Shown here piece by piece: positions 60,201-64,000 of a stretch of DNA of 64,000 nt. The position numbers and the translations under genes were made by a program. Position 1 is the first letter of the stretch. Each line of letters begins with the position of its first letter. The stretch covers positions 11,236,753 through 11,300,752 of the forward strand of contig NC_049992.1 of the NCBI RefSeq assembly GCF_000003815.2, in the 5' to 3' direction. The notes beneath the pieces were generated by a model. It was not told where the DNA came from. It did not search any database and worked only from the letters and a program-made list of their open reading frames with translations. Source of the DNA: Branchiostoma floridae. Lineage: Eukaryota; Chordata; Leptocardii; Amphioxiformes; Branchiostomatidae.

Positions 60201-61039
60201 ACGGCGTTCGAAATATTCTTTCGGCCACATTCTGGCAGGATTCGAGGTGGCTTGCCGTTTCGGTTCTACATCGAATGAGATAAGAATGTTTCGAATAATG
60301 TTAGAATACCATAGAATGCGGTCAGACTGCAGTCAGAATAGTTAGAATACACTAAGAATCCACTACGAATGCCATTCGATATTTCTCCACTTCGAATGCA
60401 CCTCGACAGTTTTTAACATGTCAAAACTTTCGAGCCAGCCAAAAGAACGGGGACGAATATCTCGAATGCAGTAAGAATGTTTAGAATACAGTACGAATTG
60501 CGAGGAATTGCCACGAATAGAAAAAAAATTTCATTCGGACGGCATTCCGGCTCATTCGTGCTCTCGTGTGAAGGGGGCTTAAAGCTGAACAATATTCATC
60601 GTACAGAATTCTAGTACTTCAGCTACACATCAGGTAAACGATTTACCTGTTTCTCTGAAGGAGAAGAAGAAGCCGCTCTTTGACCACGCACAGCGAGACC
60701 TGTACACTACTTCAACAGAGCTGCTGGAGGACAAAACCGTTCTCCACTCGGTGCGAGCATCTCGGCAGTAGGAGTAGATCAACAACGGGCTGTCACCGGA
60801 TTGGTCGTAGACCTGGAATGTCAAAGAGAAATGATGATGATAGTACCAGTCCTGACAAACTCTATGATCTATGATCTAAAAAAATGAATGAAAAAAAAAT
60901 ATGCAAAGAATAGACAACGACAGATGCGATATTCGTTTGAAGATCCCCAAGATGTTTTCGTTGAAGAGACAATCTGTGATGAAACTAGTGGATGATTGTT
61001 TTTGTCATGAAAAGTCTTGGAACTATTTGTACATGTATG

Positions 61040-61089
<50 letters not shown>

Positions 61090-63930
61090 CGCGCGCGTGT
61101 GTGTAAACATGCTAGTAATTTGATGTTTTAATATGGGTTTAAAAGTTTTTAACCCAGCATTGTGACTGCATACCTCGTCAAGCAAAATTCGGCTGTGTGT
61201 GTAAATATGCACAAGGGATTTAATATTTTGCTATGGGTTTTAAAGTTTCTATCACAGCAGGAAGGCTGTATACCATCCAAGCAAAACTTTGGCTGTCAGA
61301 GGCCCTGTGACGTCCTGATCAAGCAAACCATATCCATCTTCCCATGCGGCGACGGTTTGGCGCTAATGGTTCTTCCTACACTGCACAGCCACTAATCTAA
61401 ACTTCAACGTGGCATTTCGGCTTTCGGAAAGAATGGCCGAGGTTGCCGATCTAGCAATGCCTGTCTGTCTGCCTGCAAGATTACGTTTAATGTAAAACAT
61501 TGAGAGCCTTGAATGTATAATTTATAAGGTATATTAGAATTAGAAGGTTGCTTGAATAATGGAATGCGGAATTCCAAGAATATCGCCAGAACTAGACAGC
61601 AGTAAACAGAAGCCTGACCATACGAGGACAGACAGCCACATTTTTTCAATCAGACGACTAAAAAGCAGCCGCATGTACCTGCACGTTCCAGACACATTAT
61701 GCTTTTCGTGTTTATGAGTTCTGACGCATCAAACTTGAACCAAAGAGACCCTGTAAAATTGAAGAGGAAAACAAGGACAAAGGTGGTCGTAAACGTAGAC
61801 AAATCATTTTTCAATTTTCATCCAGTGTATAATTTGACTCCCCCTTTGACATTCTTAACGTCTGTGAGGGTGTTCCTCGCCAGTATCCAAAAATCGATCG
61901 GTACTGCACTTCGTTAATGTTTCTGCCATATTGCAGACTATTGGCATCGCCATGGAAATGATATAAATCACGTTCCCTTCATGCGTGTTAGGTTAGGGCT
62001 AACCATTTATATTGTCACCCGCAGATCACAAGGGGATAATTCGACTGTTACTGAAGTAGGAGGCCCACCCTTTCGGGTCACACACCGTGTCTTAACTAAT
62101 TAAGTTCCCTCCTATATTAATGATGTATCGGCTGAGTTCGCGCCGATCTCTATGCTCTGTGGCCTCTCACAATATGCTGAAGCAGAGATGGATTACGCCA
62201 TCCAAATGGCAGAGGAATTCATTTGTACGGGAATATTACAGAATATTTCATCTTCAAAACCATGCGACCTTTGGGTGCCAATACGCGATGGGGACACACA
62301 GCATATTGAAGTCAACGCCATCGATTTGTGAAGGCTAGATAACATACATTATTGGAAATAGTAAAAGCAGCGGCGAGCTATACAACGAAATATTCTCATT
62401 GTAAAATGTCGCGTTTTTACTAGACTTAGGTGTGCAGAGAAAGCGCAGAAAATGGATGAGTTGGATTTTGTATTACGTCGCCACCTTGACTTTGTACTTG
62501 ACTGTGAAATATTCTGGGGAACAGTTAATGTACCATGACAGCCGCAGACTTCCTCATCTTACAGCTTAGCGATCTTACGAATTTGTCATGCGTTCTTTTG
62601 CCGATGAGGACTTCTGCGGGAGATGATTTAGAAACTTCTGCGGTAAAGATGGTCCCTTAGAAACTGGTGTAGCCTTGCTATTTAATAAAGAAGTAGTGAT
62701 GCATTTGGTATATGTGTGCAAGACTTGACTCTAAAATCGGCAGCAAAAATAATGACAAGACTTTTTTCACAGACGATATGTGTTGCATTTGAGCAATAGT
62801 TCTGTAGCGACAGTCCATCATACAAACGAATCGTTGCCTGAATTGTTCTACAGGGACCCAATCCCTCTTGCAGAAAATAGAAGTCGCGTTGTAATCTTAA
62901 CGAGAAATGATGAATACCACTCTGCGGTACGGCCCATATATCTTCCTAGTTCATACGGTCACAAGAATGTGTCGGGATCATTGCAGCAAAACGATCGTTC
63001 CGCGGGAAACTAGGCTGTATGCCATCGATTTAGACTTTCAAGACGCGGCCCAGATCTGATTTCTTCCCGCGGAGAAAATAGACCACCTGTAGCCGTCCCG
63101 ACGGAACATGTCTTGGATATCTGGTGTCGGTAGGGAATGCCTTACACGGTGTACAGTAGCCTCAAGTGTTGCTACTCCATACGGAGACTTATCAGCTGGC
63201 GAGCTGCCTGCCACTCCTCTTACCTCCATGAGTAATGGACCAAGTCCAGTTCCTTTACAGTAATGCATTAATTCATTTATCATGTTGGGTTATCAGTTTC
63301 CTCCGGGGAGAGGCGTAGATAGGTACCCGTACACTTCACAGAAGGGTATATACTTGTAATGAGAGTGAGTAGTAAAGGGAACTTAGAAAGGACACGTACT
63401 TAAGTCGGTCGATCGTAGAGAGGCTTACAGGAAAATGGACTGCAGTTAGAAGTGCGTTAGAAATGGCGCCTTGGCAAGCTCACCCCAGGGATGGTGGTCT
63501 TTGACCGCTTATAGATCTTCACCAAATGCGTCTGGTATAATGTAAGAAACTTGGAATTGATTTGAAACTCTTGTGAAAGTATGACTTCTGTTGTCATGAT
63601 GTTCGTACACATTATCTACATGTTTGATTATGTTAAGTACTGTATGCTTGCCAAATACATTATCGTGAAGTTTATAGTTGCAAAGTTTGGGTGATACCTG
63701 TAAGTCTTCTTCACACAGATCCTTCATCCCTTTACAGACAAACTGGACATCCTGCATTGCGGAGATTGGTGAGAAATCCAGCTTGAGGTTGCTGCCACTC
63801 TTGCTTTCAATCATGATGTGATAGTCCAGGTTAGTGGAAGCCTGTTGAGGTGCCTGTCTGAAGCTACCACATTTCTCAGTCACTGAAATCGTTGAGTTTT
63901 CGATCAAAAGATGAGAGAAGTCTTGGCAAT
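33056..63930 (-). CDS. CUB/C-type-lectin/LRR 7TM receptor with C-terminal pseudokinase
   Basis: At least 16 exons on the minus strand join in phase: 63698-63930, 60647-60812, 59337-59726, 57020-57311, 54867-55054, 54237-54572, 53752-53857, 53098-53166, 43587-43658, 39470-39541, 38761-38832, 37472-38547, 35781-35890, 34466-34590, 33954-34122, 33364-33528. Domains in order: CUB, CUB, C-type lectin (two exons), C-type lectin, LRRNT, four LRRs, LGR/GRL101-type 7TM, protein kinase-like fold. The 5' end is outside the window. The ectodomain suggests binding of glycans or proteins at the surface. The intracellular part keeps the beta-3 Lys and alpha-C Glu but lacks HRD, so it is probably a non-catalytic scaffold. 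LRR-ectodomain GPCRs with mixed modules are known in invertebrates (GRL101 has LDLa plus LRR). A kinase domain fused behind the 7TM is unusual for animals. The kinase C-lobe is interrupted by stops near 33353-33366. The large central introns hold a 7-kb transposon and several MITEs. Confidence 0.85.
33364..33528 (-). CDS. Receptor exon: kinase activation segment, ends in TAG
   Basis: Acceptor GTTTCTTCTCAG|TTA. VVIADFTSAKIVG carries DFT in place of DFG (33493-33501). FDEWQRL then resembles helix alpha-F. The frame stops at TAG (33364-33366), before a complete C-lobe. Confidence 0.75.
   Translation of the reverse strand, partial: LPHIKVVIADFTSAKIVGTGETAQKSFQADFDEWQRLRTMIIRKSAYATLSCRL
33954..34122 (-). 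CDS. Receptor exon: kinase hinge and degenerate catalytic loop
   Basis: Acceptor GTGTTACAG|G, donor GAGAAG|GTTAGA. LYTVYENCKLKEVI is the hinge, LLTISLDMSKALHFLHQENI is helix alpha-E. The catalytic loop reads LGKLTLDGVLV where kinases have HRDLKPENVLL, so the catalytic Asp is Lys (about 33984-33992). Confidence 0.85.
34466..34590 (-). CDS. Receptor exon: kinase alpha-C helix
   Basis: Acceptor ACTATACAG|TCT, donor AAGTG|GTACGT. ATQEMSVLRRI gives the alpha-C Glu, and HQNIVRQCVI matches the 'HpNIv' stretch that follows alpha-C in protein kinases. Confidence 0.82.
35781..35890 (-). CDS. Receptor exon: juxtamembrane and kinase beta-3 strand
   Basis: Acceptor CTGACAG|GA completes the Gly codon left open by the 7TM exon; donor AGCTAT|GTACGT. 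It ends NFVVKLILQF, read as kinase beta-3 with the ATP-contacting Lys at 35805-35807. Confidence 0.75.
37472..38547 (-). CDS. Receptor exon: hinge and seven-transmembrane domain
   Basis: A single 1076-bp exon, as in LGR/relaxin receptors. The hinge has the CCLAP motif and a Cys cluster. TM1 shows LSILGNPTVV, TM2 LAVADF, TM3 follows the conserved Cys (STMC), and ECL2 has GLCTP. TM6 has LCW, TM7 IDPFIH. The DRY box position reads ENH (about 38133-38141) and NPxxY reads DPFIH (from about 37628). Read-through gives a stop a few codons after the donor (AATG|GTAAGC), so an intron-retaining form would end just after TM7; splicing adds the kinase-like tail. Confidence 0.92.
38761..38832 (-). CDS. Receptor exon: LRR 4
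   Basis: A 72-bp exon: DVSGNNIDKYDRDVFDHMKN then LRLL. It splices straight into the hinge of the 7TM exon. Confidence 0.88.
39148..39247. other. Assembly gap (100 N)
   Basis: Run of exactly 100 N, so its size is nominal. It lies in the intron between LRR 3 and LRR 4, so an additional 72-bp LRR exon could be hidden. Confidence 0.95.
39470..39541 (-). CDS. Receptor exon: LRR 3
   Basis: A 72-bp exon: NLSGNLITALRSSSFSGLEK then LQVL. GT-AG borders and phase as in the other LRR exons. Confidence 0.88.
39600..39775. repeat. (TG)n-rich microsatellite
   Basis: Imperfect TG/TATG tract in the intron between LRR 2 and LRR 3, 5' (coding sense) of LRR 3. Long open frames over it are compositional. Confidence 0.95.
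40711..41285. repeat. 131-bp direct repeats flanking a MITE
   Basis: Bases 40711-40840 and 41155-41285 are closely similar (GATCAGCAGCGTAGTGCGGG, CAATTGTGTAGATTTGTATT). The MITE at 40869-41080 lies between them. Confidence 0.85.
40869..41080. mobile_element. MITE with TACTGTAAATGCA ends (complete copy)
   Basis: Perfect 13-bp terminal inverted repeats TACTGTAAATGCA / TGCATTTACAGTA. The inside is made of repeated inverted CCGCGAACTTAAATCCACCGC-type blocks, so it can fold into several hairpins. The flanking TA suggests a TA target site. Related copies are at 45584-45752 and 3081-3138. Confidence 0.85.
42599..42670. repeat. Short segment shared with 53603-53673
   Basis: About 71 bp (ATCAAACGTGACAA, GATGTAATGTTTGCCAATGG) repeated in the same orientation 11 kb away, just 3' (coding sense) of the LRRNT exon. 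Both lie in introns of the receptor gene. Confidence 0.75.
43587..43658 (-). CDS. Receptor exon: LRR 2
   Basis: A 72-bp exon (24 codons): DLSNNSIQQLPENAFGTLHT, a canonical LxxNxIxxLPxxxFxxL repeat. The intron on its 5' side holds the 7-kb transposon. Confidence 0.9.
44738..45440. repeat. Left terminal inverted repeat of the transposon
   Basis: Matches the inverted sequence at about 51000-51706. The translated stretch GLVNGFNVVGQRNINLLKNN is identical in both arms, reflecting near-identical DNA and not a gene. Confidence 0.9.
45584..45752. mobile_element. MITE nested inside the transposon
   Basis: Same family as 40869-41080, shorter through an internal deletion. It starts TACTGTAAATGCAG and ends GTATTTACAGTA. 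It lies between the left inverted repeat and the transposase ORF. Confidence 0.85.
46752..50285 (+). CDS. Transposase of the TTAA element (1177 aa, superfamily unassigned)
   Basis: Single intact ORF without introns; the first ATG is at 46752 and another in frame at 46782. The N-terminal about 170 residues hold Cys/His pairs (CPKHRYDL, CAHPEH, CNPCRKR) that look like zinc-binding, then a Ser-rich low-complexity linker. A second Cys/His cluster (CGDHC, CNHSH, CERC) precedes an RNase H-like core. Candidate catalytic acids are D666 in ALIVMDWAMKF, D750 in FLRSDNAGCYH, and D782 or D788/D791 in FSDPQAGKDICDRKI; these assignments are inferred. Near the C-terminus there is a C2H2-like finger (CPEPGC...HMDVGEHC). 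I recognise the protein type as one of the uncharacterised multi-copy proteins of corals, fish and amphioxus, but not its superfamily name. TTAA ends make Kolobok-like the first hypothesis. Confidence 0.85.
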   Translation: MRFYVLAANMSCSFGSPDSECGLSRYYPEDISVIPLSACNKDVTNYLATLGLSGRGHGQTDLSEQDLILNRSGRFGLSEEEKNNLTVCPKHRYDLTTRWTGGRRNTCAHPEHVGRKTALKEPRRVPMFLSTQMYRTYNTVVPVGSAMCNPCRKRAVKDAERDVERPTGSQDLSSDQPGPSSYPQSTMGPPSQPVGTAASTSTALKATSQVSSSESSSVISETPIVETTFESQSSSTSEGEANISTWVDEQHQQEQNREALNKAVDQITEGRISPLRSSLNTPWEEVTERQRNYYLKKTREVMSATMSVIAPGQESDLWRSLVQAPPLYEEPPAKKKMWDQQMVQTLVKAYQEADTWQTRQQILSLFADDYTKDELQELIPGLSKWRIDQARAHASESGPGKPVQQQPIYRTRLNPVKTDHFLAFLTQLHLLQDVVYGTKTMKLDSGEVITIPAAIRTIIPSRIIQQYSQYCTSANFQPLPDRTLFKIIEVCAARQQKSLQGLDYISTEGAEAFDAMCSVVDSLVQNGASADWAKTVTHKLKEGKRYFKTEYKTHVKLEDRCGDHCIAFALSEKGKETLSVRCNHSHEIACERCSEIDSSLLEVQKMIEEEGLLTEEHKSRLCFTFEQSSSAIYSWKSHLLRAVNQDLAKQSALQQLDTKSALIVMDWAMKFLPLKYREQMTDFFGKRGRSWHVSAVITKGDEGKYDVECFVHIFNNCRQDWSAVCAILQSVLQTIKSENPSLTNVFLRSDNAGCYHCAPLILSLPAIGKKTGISVLRFDFSDPQAGKDICDRKIASMKTHIRRYVNEKHDVLTAEHMKEALESHGGVKGCRIAVAQTDEANKEQARQKWEGVKSWNNFMFETDEDIRVWKAFGVGVGEVVTFATVPQTHDLPTLTITAPFGPPQSHTSHITTSAGGTKSALFCCPEPGCVAAFSSANKLEDHMDVGEHCKELERESTYDKIRKQWAQAVTGIAHGPGLASQSLGEGSGVGVGGSARVVNEGWAIRTVKGGQRMSDKMKTYLTDIFNQGAKSGQKADAVQVAHEMQHVKGADGKLLFQPNEWRTAKQITSYFARLSAAQRQKESTESENTDMEAIDEESEWQELRKTVYTSIDYSHPVMFEDINLCELAKTKGLKSLKLKQLKCISDHFHLPITGSMARKVSFIQALENILSTCTCAS
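51000..51706. repeat. Right terminal inverted repeat of the transposon
   Basis: Inverted copy of 44738-45440, ending CGTGCAATGACTC|TTAA. Confidence 0.9.
53098..53166 (-). CDS. Receptor exon: LRR 1
   Basis: A 69-bp exon encoding LLGSNRLNFTAQSFTSWHLL, one diverged leucine-rich repeat. It has the same phase-2 borders as the other LRR exons. Confidence 0.75.
53603..53673. repeat. Short segment shared with 42599-42670
   Basis: Second copy of the 71-bp segment, 80 bp from the LRRNT exon donor. Confidence 0.75.
53752..53857 (-). CDS. Receptor exon: LRR N-terminal cap
   Basis: Acceptor CTCCCTTTAG|CC, donor AAACT|GTATGT. TCPVVCSCLEDTVSC then LEQLPDMI is a typical LRRNT with its Cys cluster. Confidence 0.85.
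54160..54228. repeat. (TG)n microsatellite next to an exon
   Basis: Ends about 9 bp from the donor of the CTLD 2 exon (54237), so on the coding strand a (CA)n tract follows the 5' splice site. Such tracts can act as splicing enhancers. Confidence 0.95.
54237..54572 (-). CDS. Receptor exon: C-type lectin domain 2
   Basis: Acceptor TATCTCTTTAG|GA, donor AGATG|GTAGGT. A one-exon CTLD-like module: CDEGWTLVGSTCLKLY, CTDVGGTVVLVNHTDKL, then C-terminal CYRRVPTHVLCSM. It lacks the WIGL and EPN motifs, so it is a diverged, probably non-sugar-binding CTLD. A CA microsatellite abuts its donor. Confidence 0.75.
54867..55054 (-). CDS. Receptor exon: C-type lectin domain 1, second part
   Basis: Acceptor GAGATTGCAG|T, donor AAGAG|GTACGT; phases join WVDGSDVT to RFTRWQGRPPEP. 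It ends RWYPVPCDYP and NFICKAG, the CTLD terminal W...C...ICK pattern. The EPN/QPD calcium/sugar triad is replaced by PPEP, so classical mannose or galactose binding is not evident. Confidence 0.85.
55490..56280 (-). pseudogene. Possible decayed coding fragment
   Basis: Minus-strand stretches with protein-like composition in shifting frames (for example LPFVRLLNLLSGCDMEMKQL and KFVRLNAPHSCS). They lie in the receptor intron between the two CTLD 1 exons. No family recognised; it could be old transposon debris. Confidence 0.25.
56691..56870. repeat. 180-bp fold-back element
   Basis: Arms starting AATCTCCAAGCAGATCTTGC are inverted at the right end (to 56870). The centre is the palindrome GGCCACGCGTGGCC. 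Near-perfect pairing over about 80 bp per arm. Confidence 0.9.
57020..57311 (-). CDS. Receptor exon: C-type lectin domain 1, first part
   Basis: Acceptor CTCTGCTCCAG|AC, donor GTCAC|GTGAGT. Contains CEPGFTHYRGNCYQV, WWESAQQRCSDMGATLASI, FIGLRSKG and YAWVDGSDVT, the standard CTLD core with WxDGS. Confidence 0.9.
59337..59726 (-). CDS. Receptor exon: CUB domain 2
   Basis: Acceptor CTTCTTCCAG|AG, donor GGAAG|GTAATT. It shows a full single-exon CUB: CGTIFSPTNSS, CEWLVTSPLGQSILMFF, DVDDYVTILEG, TTNQVLIKL and TRFVAHYW. Several N-x-S/T sites. Confidence 0.85.
60103..60582. mobile_element. MITE with TTAA flanks and CCCCTTCACACGAGA ends
   Basis: TTAA at 60103-60106 and 60579-60582. Inverted ends CCCCTTCACACGAGA...GAATGAGCCGGAATGCCGTC. 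The inside is built of many GAATG/CATTC words. A related degenerate fragment precedes it (59990-60102). Confidence 0.8.
60647..60812 (-). CDS. Receptor exon: CUB domain 1, C-terminal half
   Basis: Acceptor TTGACATTCCAG|GTC, donor AAACAG|GTAAAT. Contains VYDQSGDSPLLIYSYC (CUB 'D..s..a..l...C' region) and the closing strands with a final Cys and SGFFFSF. Confidence 0.78.
61040..61103. repeat. (TG)n microsatellite
   Basis: GTGTGT tract with a short GCGCGC interruption, in the intron upstream of the CUB 1 C-terminal exon. Confidence 0.95.
61130..63697. other. Receptor intron between the CUB 1 exons
   Basis: No repeat or exon firmly supported. A short minus-strand ORF with a signal-peptide look (61641 downward) and a minus-strand open frame at 63038-63283 are unproven. 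Confidence 0.45.
63698..63930 (-). CDS. Receptor exon: CUB domain 1, N-terminal half
   Basis: Acceptor CTTTTTTTCAG|AT, donor TTACAG|GTATCA, phase 0 at the end. Four Cys and the CUB-like blocks YHIMIESKSGSNLKLDF and VQFVCKGM are visible. The upstream exon is beyond the window. Confidence 0.75.
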
Positions 63931-64000
63931 CTGAAAAAAAGTGATTGACGGATGTAAAATGTGGTGTTGTGTGGTGATATATATAACAGGATAAACAAGT

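Noticed and set aside
62120..63013. Plus-strand open frames of 72-77 codons
   Set aside because: No motif or splice support; antisense within the receptor intron.
63038..63283. 81-codon minus-strand frame in a receptor intron
   Set aside because: Reads smoothly but has no splice sites in phase with the neighbouring CUB exons and no known family.
1..64000. tRNA genes, rRNA, CRISPR arrays, bacterial operon signals
   Set aside because: None seen; the sequence is eukaryotic nuclear DNA with spliceosomal introns.

Overview
The window is an animal nuclear genome segment. It has multi-exon genes with GT-AG introns, long AT-rich introns, many MITEs, fold-backs and CA repeats, and three assembly gaps. 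The gene content fits an invertebrate deuterostome, most probably amphioxus (Branchiostoma): a prohibitin-2 very close to the vertebrate protein, an alpha-2,8-sialyltransferase-like tandem pair, a TNFR-type receptor, and a strongly domain-shuffled CUB/C-type-lectin/LRR receptor. The species is an inference.

Layout. (1) Positions 1-3976, plus strand: the 3' five exons of a single-pass receptor. It has the end of what looks like a TNFR cysteine-rich repeat, a Thr-rich stalk and a TM helix. Its cytoplasmic tail ends in a RIP homotypic interaction motif (RHIM) core. (2) About 4-11 kb holds no recognised gene but carries a fold-back, a 163-bp satellite and a larger tandem duplication. (3) 11151-18696, minus strand: two tandem GT29 sialyltransferase genes, each with four exons and identical intron phases (predicted 408 and 426 aa). 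(4) 21050-26266, minus: a complete ten-exon prohibitin-2 gene (297 aa). One of its introns is a textbook U12-type AT-AC intron, and the U12 donor is tandemly duplicated inside that intron. A decayed MULE transposase lies in intron 1. (5) About 26.3-33 kb: gene-poor, with an inverted repeat around a gap, a 153-156 bp tandem repeat and a Harbinger-like non-autonomous element. (6) 33056-63930, minus: one very large receptor gene running off the right edge. Phase-compatible exons give CUB - CUB - C-type lectin - C-type lectin - LRRNT - four LRRs - rhodopsin-class 7TM (LGR/GRL101/relaxin-receptor type) - protein kinase-like domain. The kinase-like part has lost HRD and the DFG glycine. (7) Inside an LRR-region intron of that gene, a 7-kb DNA transposon (44738-51706) with about 700-bp terminal inverted repeats, TTAA target duplications and an intact 1177-codon transposase ORF.

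The two most interesting items are the GPCR-pseudokinase fusion with its lectin/CUB/LRR ectodomain, and the membrane receptor ending in a RHIM. Both look like sensing proteins whose output is a protein-interaction platform; that is inference. Exon chains were checked by hand for splice sites and reading phase. Nothing was searched against a database.
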